Shown here piece after piece: positions 31,225 through 39,800 of a DNA stretch of 64,000 nt (its first letter is position 1; each line of letters opens with the position of its first letter). The position numbers were made by a program, and so were the translations under genes. Source of the stretch: Acinetobacter soli (GTDB lineage Bacteria > Pseudomonadota > Gammaproteobacteria > Pseudomonadales > Moraxellaceae). Under the pieces are notes generated by a model, which searched no databases, was not told where the DNA came from, and saw nothing but the letters and a program-made list of their open reading frames with translations. The stretch spans positions 186,001 to 250,000 of the forward strand of contig NZ_BBNM01000005.1 in NCBI RefSeq assembly GCF_000760595.1. Reading direction: 5' to 3'.

Positions 31225-31521
31225 TTTGATACCCTTTTGATTATGTAGTTCTTTTCGACAACATCATCATAATTAAGCTCGATTGAATTTTGAGTTTAAA
31301 AAAAATATCAGTTTCACTTCAAATTAGAATTTTATTTCACTTTCATAGATTAAAAAGAAATTATGATCCATATTTATTCTGCTATTGTGGATTACATCCT
31401 TTTGTCTGACATTTTTAACGATGTTGATCATCGGCATATATCTCACCGATGTTAAGTTTCAATGGGCTTATATTTTAGTTCTGATTAAAAGAATACGCAG
31501 ATAACTCAAGCCGCATCGATA

Positions 31522-31992
31522 TTAGAAATAATTAAGCGGCAAACGCGTGGTGTACTTGATCTGCTCCATCGCAAAGCTTGAGCTAATATCGGCTAAACCC
31601 GGAATCTGAATCAGTCGTTTATACACCCGATCATATTCCATCACATCTGGCACAGCCACTTTAAGCAAATAATCGGTTTCGCCTGCCATTCGATATACTT
31701 CAAGAATCTCATCGATGGTATGAATGTGGTCGCGAAACTTTTGAATCCATTCCATATTGTGCTGTGCAATCTTGATAAACACCATGACGACCACATTGAT
31801 ATTGAGCTTCTTACGATCCAGTAAGGCCACTTTACCGTAAATAATCCCTGCTTCTTCCATTTTGTGAATCCGGCGCCAGCATGCGGTATTACTTAGCCCC
31901 ACCCGATCGGCAATATCACCAATGGCGCATGTACAGTCTTGTTGGAGAAGTTCTAAAATTCCGCGATCATATTTATCAAGTTGAACATTCAT
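31522..31992 (-). CDS. Lrp/AsnC-family transcriptional regulator
   Basis: A 156-residue feast/famine regulator. The N-terminal HTH spans about 5-60 (DRGILELLQQDCTCAIGDIADRV, TACWRRIHKMEEAGII) and the RAM ligand-binding domain starts near residue 68 (MAGETDYLLKVAVPD). The last residues IKYTTRLPLNYF are common in this subgroup. It sits upstream of metC in the same orientation, so amino-acid-responsive control of metC is a reasonable inference. The ATG at 31992 is the only good start. Confidence 0.88.
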   Translation of the reverse strand: MNVQLDKYDRGILELLQQDCTCAIGDIADRVGLSNTACWRRIHKMEEAGIIYGKVALLDRKKLNINVVVMVFIKIAQHNMEWIQKFRDHIHTIDEILEVYRMAGETDYLLKVAVPDVMEYDRVYKRLIQIPGLADISSSFAMEQIKYTTRLPLNYF

Positions 31993-32175
31993 AGTATCGG
32001 TGAAGAGGCATTGAAAAGTTATGCCATCAATGTAGCGAAAAGTGAAATGGAATTCTATTTTTCTGTGATCAAGATTGATACTGTTTCTGAATCAAATTCA
32101 ATCTATGTGTGCAGCACACCGCACAAACCTCATAATCCATGCACGGTGCATAACGACTCATCTATCGTGCGCTGC

Positions 32176-32589
32176 TTACGGGCGCTCGGCATATTGAGGC
32201 AGATCATCTTGAATACTGTCCCACTCTGCTTTATGCGCTGCAAAAATATGCATACTCGGTTTTTGCTCGATTTTGGTATCGAGCGTTCCAATACGCAGTC
32301 GGTGATATTCTGGTGTATCGGTTTTAATGCTCATGATGGGTGAACCACATTCACTGCAAAAACAACGCTGTGTGGTGGGCGTAGACTGATATTTCTTAAG
32401 AAGATGCTCACCTTGAACAATCTTAAAATCATCAATGTGTACTGGCGCATTGGTGGCGTAAGCCGTACCGTTGGCTTTACGACAGCGCTGACAGTGACAT
32501 TCGATAATCTCACCGATTCCACGGCCTGAAATTTCATAACGAATGCCCTGACACAAACAACTACCGGTCAATAGCGCTGTATTTGACAT
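32176..32589 (-). CDS. GFA / CENP-V-fold zinc protein
   Basis: A 137-residue protein of the GFA family, named after a proposed glutathione-dependent formaldehyde-activating enzyme. The zinc-binding cysteines are visible in SCLCQGIRYEI, ECHCQRCRKANGTAY and CFCSECGSPI. Many members have no demonstrated activity, so the function is uncertain. It stands alone; a 79-bp gap follows before the flavoprotein gene. Confidence 0.85.
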   Translation of the reverse strand: MSNTALLTGSCLCQGIRYEISGRGIGEIIECHCQRCRKANGTAYATNAPVHIDDFKIVQGEHLLKKYQSTPTTQRCFCSECGSPIMSIKTDTPEYHRLRIGTLDTKIEQKPSMHIFAAHKAEWDSIQDDLPQYAERP

Positions 32590-32668
32590 GATGATGCTCT
32601 CCCTGTTTGCATTGATTTTTCAACCAAACTAACAGATTTTTCAGCTGAGTAACATCACGACTTTCTGC

Positions 32669-33874
32669 TTATTGAGCCCCCAAATACGCATGTACACCCT
32701 GAGCAGCCGCCCGTCCTGTGGCCAAACAAGCGGTCAGTAGATAGCCACCAGTAGGTGCATCCCAATCCAACATTTCGCCACAGGCAAAGGTGGCCGTTGT
32801 GTCTTTTAGACGGAGCGTTGAATCCAGCGCATCTCGTGCAATCCCGCCAGCACAGCTGATGGCTTCTTCAATCGGACGAAAACCTTGTACACAAATTGCC
32901 AGCTGCTTAATGTGCTGCGCCATTTTCTGTGCGTCATTCCAGTCGGTTTTGGGTACCACATCGCGGATTAAGGCAATCTTGGTTTTATCGAGTCCTGCTT
33001 TTTGCCACACGGTATTGAGGGATTGCTTATTGCCTTGCTGGAGTTTTTGTAAAATTTGTTCCACACGCTGGTCTGGCAGCAAATCTAGATATAAAACGCT
33101 GGAGTTTTGAGATTGCATTGCTTCACGCAAATCACGATTACAACGATAGACCAAACCGCCTTCCAAGCCATAATGGCTGATGACCATTTCACCAAACTGT
33201 GGCGCTCGACCATCAACCCACGCCTGAATACGCTTTAACGGTTGTCCAAAAAGAGGAGCAAGATAGGCCGACCAGTTTATCAGTACACCCACATTACTGG
33301 CCTGGAAAGTCTGAATCTGCTCTGGTTGCAACCACGCTTGCCATTTTCCATCGCTGCCCAATTGCGGCCATGAAACGGCGCCGCAGGCCAGAACCACCGC
33401 ATCGACCAGAACAGTACGATGCTGTTGCCGCTGGATATCAACCACTGAAAGCTCAAGATCAGACACATTGATGACTTCATGGCGATAACGAAATGTCACG
33501 CCACGATCTTGTAAACGCTTCAGCCATGCCCGCAGTAAGGGTGCGGCTTTCATTTCATTGGGAAAAATCCGCCCGGAACTGCCGACATATGATGCAATCC
33601 CCAGCTCCTGCATCCAAGTCTGAATCTGCTGTGCATGAAACGGCCGGATCATTGGCTCAAGCCAGTCGGTATGATCATAGCGTGTCAGAAAGGTATCGAG
33701 TGCTTCAGCATGACTGATATTGAGTCCGGTTTTCCCTGCCATCAAAAACTTGCGCGCTGCAGACGGTTTTTGCTCATACACTGTGATGTCGTATGTTCCA
33801 AGTGCCGACAGAACCTCGGCACAGGCCAATCCGGCAGGCCCGGCACCAATAATCGCAATCTGCTTATTCGGCAT
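32669..33874 (-). CDS. BaiN/HI0933-like NAD(P)/FAD-dependent oxidoreductase (TIGR03862-type)
   Basis: A 401-residue flavoprotein. The Rossmann FAD motif is IAIIGAGPAGLACAEVL at the N-terminus, followed by KFLMAGKTGLNISHAE and the C-terminal FACGEMLDWDAPTGGYLLTACLATGRAAA. These are typical of the HI0933/YhiN group. The start chosen (33874) is the ATG just before the Rossmann strand and overlaps the end of the upstream methyltransferase gene by 11 nt, which implies translational coupling; a longer frame adds 11 residues. The reaction catalysed is unknown. Confidence 0.82.
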   Translation of the reverse strand: MPNKQIAIIGAGPAGLACAEVLSALGTYDITVYEQKPSAARKFLMAGKTGLNISHAEALDTFLTRYDHTDWLEPMIRPFHAQQIQTWMQELGIASYVGSSGRIFPNEMKAAPLLRAWLKRLQDRGVTFRYRHEVINVSDLELSVVDIQRQQHRTVLVDAVVLACGAVSWPQLGSDGKWQAWLQPEQIQTFQASNVGVLINWSAYLAPLFGQPLKRIQAWVDGRAPQFGEMVISHYGLEGGLVYRCNRDLREAMQSQNSSVLYLDLLPDQRVEQILQKLQQGNKQSLNTVWQKAGLDKTKIALIRDVVPKTDWNDAQKMAQHIKQLAICVQGFRPIEEAISCAGGIARDALDSTLRLKDTTATFACGEMLDWDAPTGGYLLTACLATGRAAAQGVHAYLGAQ

Positions 33875-34496
33875 GATTTTGACCCAATAACGGCATAAAC
33901 TGGTCAAAGCGAGTTTGATACGTCGCGGGCTTGGTAATCACCAGTTGCTGGCACAGCTCGCCGCGTTGTAAATATTTAATCTCAAAATGCGTGCGTGCAG
34001 AGTCAGGCGCAATGATTTGTTTTTCAAAAGGTAACTGCCACAGCTGTTCAAGTTGCTGAGCGGCTTCGTCGATATACTCTGGAATATTACTGGCCAGTGT
34101 AAGTGTGCCTTCTGGCTGTATGCGTGACAGTAAAAACTCGAAGAACGGCATATTTAGCCAGCGCTGTGCTGGATTATGCGGCTCTGGGTTCGGATATAAA
34201 ATAAAGGCCTGTTCAACTTGCGCCGGATACAGTGCATGCACAATCCAAGGCAATGCATCGGCATGTACAGGCGTTAAATGCGCACGCGCATGTAGTTCTT
34301 GCTGCTTTTGCATCGCCAAAAATTTCTCTTTGGTTCGTTCAATGGCCACCAAATGCCGCTCTGGATGTTGCTCGGTAAACAACATGGCATGCTTGCCCTT
34401 ACCCGCCCCGATTTCGAGACACAGTGGCGTGTTGGCCACAGGAGTAAAAGCACGAGGGGCTTGCATACGCTGAGCCTGAAATTGACGTATCGACAT
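33864..34496 (-). CDS. TrmB-like SAM-dependent methyltransferase
   Basis: A 210-residue class I SAM methyltransferase. SAM motif I is CLEIGAGKGKHAML, followed by LVAIERTKEKF and an acidic HADALPW. The general layout resembles tRNA (guanine-N7)-methyltransferase TrmB. However, the TrmB signature PDPWPKKRHHKRR is replaced by YPNPEPHNPAQRW, so this is a diverged paralogue and tRNA m7G46 activity is doubtful. Start at the ATG 34496; a GTG two codons upstream is possible. It overlaps the downstream flavoprotein gene and is divergent from yacG. Confidence 0.75.
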   Translation of the reverse strand: MSIRQFQAQRMQAPRAFTPVANTPLCLEIGAGKGKHAMLFTEQHPERHLVAIERTKEKFLAMQKQQELHARAHLTPVHADALPWIVHALYPAQVEQAFILYPNPEPHNPAQRWLNMPFFEFLLSRIQPEGTLTLASNIPEYIDEAAQQLEQLWQLPFEKQIIAPDSARTHFEIKYLQRGELCQQLVITKPATYQTRFDQFMPLLGQNHAE

Positions 34497-34600
34497 AATC
34501 ACAGCAAACTATTTAAACTTAATCGTGAAATCAGGCATAAGTCTAACAACTCATCATGACTTTGCCTAACATCTTGATGATGAATTTAAGGAATTCCGGT

Positions 34601-34789
34601 ATGCCACGTACATTTCCCTGCCCGCGTTGTGGACAACCCTCGCACTGGGAGAACAACCCGTTTCGTCCCTTTTGTTCAGAGCGCTGCAAGCTGATTGATT
34701 TGGGTGCATGGGCCAGTGAAGATTATAAAATTCCAACGCAAGATTCACCCAGCTCCGAGCAAAAACATCCAGACGATTATGACGATTGA
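34601..34789 (+). CDS. yacG: DNA gyrase inhibitor YacG
   Basis: A 62-residue zinc protein that binds GyrB and inhibits gyrase. Zinc ligands are [10 protein letters not shown] and [17 protein letters not shown], a CX2C...CX3C pattern, followed by an acidic tail. The ATG at 34601 has AAGGA upstream; an in-frame upstream ATG would add 15 residues without family resemblance. It precedes aroE on the same strand. Confidence 0.93.
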   Translation: MPRTFPCPRCGQPSHWENNPFRPFCSERCKLIDLGAWASEDYKIPTQDSPSSEQKHPDDYDD

Positions 34790-34865
34790 TCTGCTTTAGA
34801 TCGTCTTAAAGTTTGGGAATTTTTCACGTATAGTGAAGCCATTTTGACTTTCATGGATGTCTTGC

Positions 34866-35666
34866 ATGACCAAGCAGTTTGCTGTAATTGGTAATCCGAT
34901 TGAACAATCTCGCTCGCCCGAGTTGCATCATGCCTTTGCAGAAAAGCTCGGCATCACGCTGCACTACAGCAAACGGCTGGCCGCGCTGGATGGCTTTGAG
35001 GCCTCGGTGCGTAATTTTTTTGAAGACGGCGGTGTAGGAATGAACATCACCGTACCCTTTAAGGAACAAGCCTTTGCACTTTGTGATGTCTTGACTGAAC
35101 GCGCCAAAACCGCAAAAGCCGTGAATACACTCTGGATGCAAAACGGAGCATTGCATGGTGACAATACTGATGGTCAGGGTTTAGTCGATGCCATTCGTGC
35201 GCTAGATTGGCCATTAGAAAAAACGCGTGTATTAATTCTGGGCGCAGGCGGCGCAACACGTGGTGTGATTTATCCGCTGGTACAAGCAGGTGTGAAGGAA
35301 ATAATTATTGCCAACCGCACACTTGAACGGGCTGTTCAACTGGTCGAAGATTTACATGATGCAGTCGCGCCGGCACAACTTAACGTCATGGCGCTGGATC
35401 AACTTGCTGGCGATTTTGATCTGGTCATCAATGCGACATCGGCCAGTTTAAGTGGCGATGCTCTAAAATTGCCCGCTGCCCTTCGTTTTGATTATGCTTA
35501 TGAAATGGCCTACGGCAAAGCATCAAGCTTTTTAGAACAAGCCGAGCAGCGTGGCGTGCCGAGCACAGATGGCTTTGGTATGCTGGTGGGTCAGGCCATT
35601 GAAGCGTTTTCGATTTGGCACGGCGTAAAACCTCAGCTTAAAGATTTTTTATCTAAGTCGCATTAA
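34866..35666 (+). CDS. aroE: Shikimate dehydrogenase AroE
   Basis: NADP-dependent reduction of 3-dehydroshikimate to shikimate in aromatic amino-acid synthesis. 266 residues from the chosen ATG. Substrate-site motifs are IGNPIEQSRSPELHH and NVTVPFKEQ-like NITVPFKEQ with the catalytic Lys, plus NTDGQGL. The NADP loop is LILGAGGATRGVI, then ANRTLERA. The start at 34866 fits the invariant MTKQFAVIGNP opening and has GGA 8 nt upstream; an ATG three codons earlier lacks a ribosome site. Confidence 0.95.
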   Translation: MTKQFAVIGNPIEQSRSPELHHAFAEKLGITLHYSKRLAALDGFEASVRNFFEDGGVGMNITVPFKEQAFALCDVLTERAKTAKAVNTLWMQNGALHGDNTDGQGLVDAIRALDWPLEKTRVLILGAGGATRGVIYPLVQAGVKEIIIANRTLERAVQLVEDLHDAVAPAQLNVMALDQLAGDFDLVINATSASLSGDALKLPAALRFDYAYEMAYGKASSFLEQAEQRGVPSTDGFGMLVGQAIEAFSIWHGVKPQLKDFLSKSH

Positions 35667-35683
35667 TAAAAGTATGTTGTGGT

Positions 35684-35708
35684 CATGCGCCGCTTGACTC
35701 GGCGCATG
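35684..35708. terminator. GC-rich hairpin between aroE and tusA
   Basis: Stem CATGCGCCG / CGGCGCATG with a 7-nt loop in the gap between convergent genes. No T-run; a probable transcript-end or stabilising hairpin. Confidence 0.45.
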
Positions 35709-35764
35709 CCATCCCTTCAATAACCCACATCCCAAATCGTGTAAATGGTCATTGGAACGCTGAA

Positions 35765-36022
35765 TTAGCCTTTTTGAATCAGATAACGATATGCTTTGAG
35801 TGCTTGATCATCTTGTGTTTCTTCTTGCAGTAACAGCTCGTGACCCAAGTGCATACAAAATTTTGGAATATCCCACGACGTTGAAGGATCGGTTGCCAAA
35901 ACTTCAACAATATCACCAGATTTAGATTTACGAATTGCCTGATGCAACATCATGACCGGTTCAGGGCATCGTAAACCACGCGTATTCAACTGAATGGCCG
36001 GGGTAAAATCGCGTGCTGACAT
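35765..36022 (-). CDS. tusA: TusA-family sulfurtransferase
   Basis: An 85-residue sulfur carrier. The catalytic cysteine is in the signature NTRGLRCPEPVMMLH near residue 19, followed by GDIVEVLATDPSTSWDIPKFC. TusA relays persulfide sulfur from IscS toward 2-thiouridine of tRNA wobble positions, including tRNA-Lys(UUU). Single gene, divergent from corC. Confidence 0.9.
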   Translation of the reverse strand: MSARDFTPAIQLNTRGLRCPEPVMMLHQAIRKSKSGDIVEVLATDPSTSWDIPKFCMHLGHELLLQEETQDDQALKAYRYLIQKG

Positions 36023-36209
36023 GCGTACACTTCACTTCAAAAAACAGACCATAGTTTAACATAAACCGACATGGAACCCGAAATTCGGCAAATTTGATCC
36101 ATCAAGCTGAATCATTTACTTTTTCCCGCCGATTGGATGATGCATAAGCATATTTTCTTCGGTATGATAAAAATTCATTTACTAGCATAAAGAGTCTTTA
36201 GGAAAGATT

Positions 36210-37049
36210 ATGCACGAGGAATCAGGCCCATCGTGGGGAATGCGCGGTTTACGAAAATGGCTAGGAACTGCGCCAGAAACACGCGATGAACTGCTCAAAT
36301 TAGTTCAAGATTCACGTCGTTTTTTAGAACCTGATACGGTGGCGATGCTAGAAGGTGTTCTTGATCTTCCCGCCACAAAAATTCGCGAAGTCATGACCCC
36401 TCGTACGTCCATGATCAGCTTACAAGAAGATGACCAATTACTCGACATCTTGCATGTTTTGATTGAGTCGGCTCACTCCCGTTTTCCGGTTTTTTCATCG
36501 GATCAGCCCGACAATGTGGTCGGGATTTTACTGGCCAAAGACCTACTGCCGTTCTTGACCGAACCAACTGCCATTGTCGATATCCGCGCTCTGATGCGTC
36601 AGCCACTTTTTGTGCCGGAAAGTGCCCGCTCGGACCAAGTGCTACGCATGCTCAAACACACCCAGACCCATATTGCCATTGTGATCGACGAATACGGCAC
36701 GACGGCAGGTTTGGTCACGCTTGAAGATATTTTAGAAGAAATTGTGGGTGAAATCGAAGACGAGCATGACAATGTCGATGAAGAAGCCCAGTACATTGTG
36801 CCTGACAGCAATCACACCACAGCCAACTCGTGGATGGTGCAAGCACTTACACCAATTGAACATTTTAATACAGTTTTAGATGCTGATTTTTCTGACGATG
36901 AAGTAGAAACTGTGGGCGGTTTATTGCTTCAGGAAATTGGACTGGTCAGTGATTTACAAGGTCAGGTGATTGAGCTTGATAACTGGCAGTTTACAATTAT
37001 TGAAGCAGATGCACGCATAATTCATCTGATTCGAGCTGTACGTAAATGA
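36210..37049 (+). CDS. corC: CBS-pair protein CorC (magnesium/cobalt efflux accessory)
   Basis: A 279-residue cytosolic protein with two CBS domains (about 65-190: REVMTPRTSMISL, HSRFPVFSSDQ, IVIDEYGTTAGLVTLEDILEEIVGEIEDE) and a C-terminal CorC_HlyC domain (VETVGGLLLQEIG). It lacks the DUF21 membrane domain of full-length HlyC/CNNM proteins, as in E. coli CorC/YbeX. Its stop overlaps the lnt start by 4 nt; the corC-lnt pair is widely conserved. Confidence 0.9.
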   Translation: MHEESGPSWGMRGLRKWLGTAPETRDELLKLVQDSRRFLEPDTVAMLEGVLDLPATKIREVMTPRTSMISLQEDDQLLDILHVLIESAHSRFPVFSSDQPDNVVGILLAKDLLPFLTEPTAIVDIRALMRQPLFVPESARSDQVLRMLKHTQTHIAIVIDEYGTTAGLVTLEDILEEIVGEIEDEHDNVDEEAQYIVPDSNHTTANSWMVQALTPIEHFNTVLDADFSDDEVETVGGLLLQEIGLVSDLQGQVIELDNWQFTIIEADARIIHLIRAVRK

Positions 37050-38608
37050 GAGCATACTTTAGTCAGCTGCTGGGAACATCCCGGCAGCAAAAACAGCTTC
37101 CCTTTATTTTTCCCTTACTGATTTCTCTTTGTTCTGGCGCAATTTTTAGCCTTGCCCTTGCACCTTATTACTATTGGTGGATTGCGATTTTATCGCCAGC
37201 CCTTTTGTATGCGGTATTGCATGGGCGCTCAGCGAAACAAGGCTTTGCCTTGGGTTGGGCTTATGGATTCGGGCTTTGGTTTGTTGGGGCATTTTGGCTG
37301 TACACATCCATTCATGTCTATGGAGATACCAATGCAGCCCTGAGTGTGCTGATGATTGCCGTGATGGCCTTGGTGATGGGCCTGTTCACAGCGGTTCAAA
37401 CTTGGCTTTATCGTCGTTTTTTCCCGGAAACTCCCCTCACCTTCGCTCCGCTCTGGATTGTATTTGAATGGGCAAAGACTTGGGTATTTACCGGTTTTCC
37501 ATGGCTATTTGCAGGCTACGCCTTTACCGAGCGTTATCTCGATCACTATGCACCCCTCTTTGGTGTATTTGGGGTGTCGTTTGTGGTGATTATACTGGCC
37601 TGTGCCTTGGTCGAGTTACTCAAACGCCGTATTTTCTGGCTGATTCCGGCTGCCATTTTGCTGGTGGGCGCATGGGGTGCCTCTAAGCTGCAATTTGTCG
37701 AGCCAAAGAAAACAGCACCCTTGTCGGTTTCCCTGATTCAGGGCAATATTCCGCAAGATTTAAAATGGCTTACCGAATATCAGCTTAAAACACTGATGAT
37801 TTACGCCAATCTGACCCGAAGCGAATGGGGCCGAGATCTGATTGTTTGGCCAGAATCATCTATCCCGATGTTTCAGACCGACATTCAACCGTTTTTAGAT
37901 GCCATGGACCAGCAAGCCAAGGCCAGTGGTTCTGCATGGGTGACCGGCATACCGTACTGGGATCTTCCTGCATCGCGTCAGGCCCAAACACCGCTGTATT
38001 ACAACAGTATTATGGCCTCAGGTTCCGATGCACACGGATTGTATAAAAAGCAGCGTTTGGTGCCCTTTGGTGAATATATTCCGCTTTCTGGATTATTAAG
38101 CTGGGTGCTACCGGCACTACAAAATGATCCCTCGATGAGTGGATTTAGCCGCGGACCAGACAATCAAAAACCGTTAATGATTAAAGGTCATGCACTGGCT
38201 GCTGCCATTTGTTATGAAGTGGCCTATCCAAACTTGACCCGTCGCAATGCTGAAAATAGTGACTTTTTGATCACGGTATCGAACGATGCATGGTTTACTG
38301 GTACGGCTGGCCCGTTACAACATTTGCAAATGGTACAAATGCGCGCCAAAGAAAATGGTCGCTGGTTTATCCGCGCAACCAACACCGGTGTAACCGCGTT
38401 TATCGATAGTAACGGTCATATTGTTGAACAAGCACCTATGGATCAAGCAGCCGTATTGCGTGGTGAATTGCCTGCAATGCAAGGTGAAACGCTGTATACG
38501 CGTTTAAGTGACTGGCCAATTTTAATCTTTTCTGGATTATTATTACTTTTGGGCTGGGTCTACCGACCGCGTAAGCCTCAAGATGTTTCTTACAAATCCA
38601 GACGCTAA
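37046..38608 (+). CDS. lnt: Apolipoprotein N-acyltransferase Lnt
   Basis: Inner-membrane enzyme that adds the third acyl chain to lipoproteins. 520 residues. There are several N-terminal membrane helices (to about residue 215), a periplasmic nitrilase-fold domain and one C-terminal helix. The catalytic Glu-Lys-Cys triad is seen in LIVWPESS, YKKQRLVPFGEY and AAICYEVAYP. Translationally coupled to corC (ATGA overlap). A terminator follows. Confidence 0.95.
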   Translation: MRAYFSQLLGTSRQQKQLPFIFPLLISLCSGAIFSLALAPYYYWWIAILSPALLYAVLHGRSAKQGFALGWAYGFGLWFVGAFWLYTSIHVYGDTNAALSVLMIAVMALVMGLFTAVQTWLYRRFFPETPLTFAPLWIVFEWAKTWVFTGFPWLFAGYAFTERYLDHYAPLFGVFGVSFVVIILACALVELLKRRIFWLIPAAILLVGAWGASKLQFVEPKKTAPLSVSLIQGNIPQDLKWLTEYQLKTLMIYANLTRSEWGRDLIVWPESSIPMFQTDIQPFLDAMDQQAKASGSAWVTGIPYWDLPASRQAQTPLYYNSIMASGSDAHGLYKKQRLVPFGEYIPLSGLLSWVLPALQNDPSMSGFSRGPDNQKPLMIKGHALAAAICYEVAYPNLTRRNAENSDFLITVSNDAWFTGTAGPLQHLQMVQMRAKENGRWFIRATNTGVTAFIDSNGHIVEQAPMDQAAVLRGELPAMQGETLYTRLSDWPILIFSGLLLLLGWVYRPRKPQDVSYKSRR

Positions 38609-38613
38609 ACACC

Positions 38614-38642
38614 AGCCGAGAAGACATTCTCGGCTTTTTTTA
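38614..38642. terminator. Intrinsic terminator after lnt
   Basis: AGCCGAGAA / TTCTCGGCT stem with a 4-nt loop, then T7, between convergent genes. Confidence 0.9.
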
Positions 38643-38648
38643 TATTCT

Positions 38649-39035
38649 CTAAAGTGACAAACGGATGAAGCTCATATACGCCATCATGCCTGCGAGCGTC
38701 ATCATCGGTACCTGACGGTAAATTCGGATGAGTTGAGTTTCTAAAGGTGAGAGATTTAAATGCGCCAAGGAAACCACAGTCAGTTGCAATGCATTGAAAA
38801 AGGTCACCAGCCATACTGAACTCAAAACACTAATACTTAAAAAAGCCACCATGATCTGGCTACTGGCATCGCTAAGCGACCAAAGCGTGATTGCACTTTG
38901 ACTAAGCGGCAGAAGACTCAGCACAAAACATAGCGCCTTAAGCACAGACCAATGCAATTGGTTCACTTCATCGGATAAGAACAATGCTTTCATACTGATC
39001 GCCCCCATTGCGTTTAATTTATTTTCTTTTGTCAT
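38649..39035 (-). CDS. Small hydrophobic membrane protein, unknown function
   Basis: A 128-residue frame with about three hydrophobic segments (roughly 31-47, 60-92 and 108-125) and a charged N-terminus. I do not recognise a family. Its coding status is supported by length, by its position between a terminator and a promoter-like AT-rich region, and by a sequence that reads as a coherent membrane protein. An in-frame ATG at codon 10 or 15 could also be the start. An AT-rich inverted repeat lies about 75 bp upstream. Confidence 0.6.
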   Translation of the reverse strand: MTKENKLNAMGAISMKALFLSDEVNQLHWSVLKALCFVLSLLPLSQSAITLWSLSDASSQIMVAFLSISVLSSVWLVTFFNALQLTVVSLAHLNLSPLETQLIRIYRQVPMMTLAGMMAYMSFIRLSL

Positions 39036-39107
39036 TATGCGTAGTTTTTATCAAATAAAAAGCTGAATCTTTCTAACCGCTTGTTTTTCTTGTAACTATC
39101 CAGTTTA

Positions 39108-39124
39108 ATAATAATTCTTATTAT
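39108..39124. repeat. AT-rich inverted repeat upstream of the small membrane protein
   Basis: ATAATAA-TTC-TTATTAT, an exact 7-3-7 palindrome in the 220-bp AT-rich gap between the small membrane protein gene and gspG. It resembles part of a Fur box, but the match is loose and such repeats arise easily in AT-rich DNA. Confidence 0.3.
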
Positions 39125-39255
39125 AACTCTCATATCTTAGTTATTATATTTTTAATTAAATAACAGCAACTTAATTATTTAACAATAACTAAGAGCGATT
39201 ATCACTTCACCTATGACTTATTTTAAGCCATAAGTGAAGAACATCATTATCTTAA

Positions 39256-39783
39256 TTATTTTTCAGCATAATAAATATCAGCATCATTTCCTTCGCCACC
39301 GGCTTTACCATCGGCACCAAAAGAATATAAATCGTAGGCACGTCCTTCAGTACCCGGAATCACGTATTGCAAATCATTGTCCCAACTGTCCTTCGGATAG
39401 CCGCCTTTTACATAACCACCCGGCAACCAGTTTTTCGCAGTTGCAGGCTGATTCAACAAGGCATCTAAGCCACCTTCTTGCATGGTTGGAAAATGGCCAT
39501 TGTCGAGCTTGAACTGATCGAGCGCACCTGCCACCCCTTTTAACGTAATTTGCGTGGTATCGACTTTGGCTTTTTCTCCACGGCCCATGACGTTAGGTAC
39601 AATCAGTGCCGCCAGCACACCCAAAATCACAATCACCACCATGACTTCGATTAAGGTAAAACCAGAGGCACGCTTCAGGCGTGGTGCACGCAATGCAGAC
39701 GCCGACAGGCCTTGAGAAAGAACCGCAGAGGTGTTGTCCTGCTTTGAATCGTTTAATCGTGTCTGTTTTAATTCCATATTCAT
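39256..39783 (-). CDS. gspG: Type II secretion major pseudopilin GspG
   Basis: Main subunit of the type II secretion pseudopilus. The prepilin peptidase site and membrane helix are at SGFTLIEVMVVIVILGVLAA, followed by the GspG C-terminal domain with the calcium-site region (YDLYSFGADGKAGGEGNDADI). 175 residues from the ATG at 39783. The leader before the cleavage site is about 37 residues, much longer than the usual 6-15, though several Met codons are clustered only at its start. It lies 17 nt after gspF. Other gsp genes are elsewhere, as is usual in Acinetobacter. Confidence 0.93.
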   Translation of the reverse strand: MNMELKQTRLNDSKQDNTSAVLSQGLSASALRAPRLKRASGFTLIEVMVVIVILGVLAALIVPNVMGRGEKAKVDTTQITLKGVAGALDQFKLDNGHFPTMQEGGLDALLNQPATAKNWLPGGYVKGGYPKDSWDNDLQYVIPGTEGRAYDLYSFGADGKAGGEGNDADIYYAEK

Positions 39784-39800
39784 CTCTAGTTTCAATCGTT

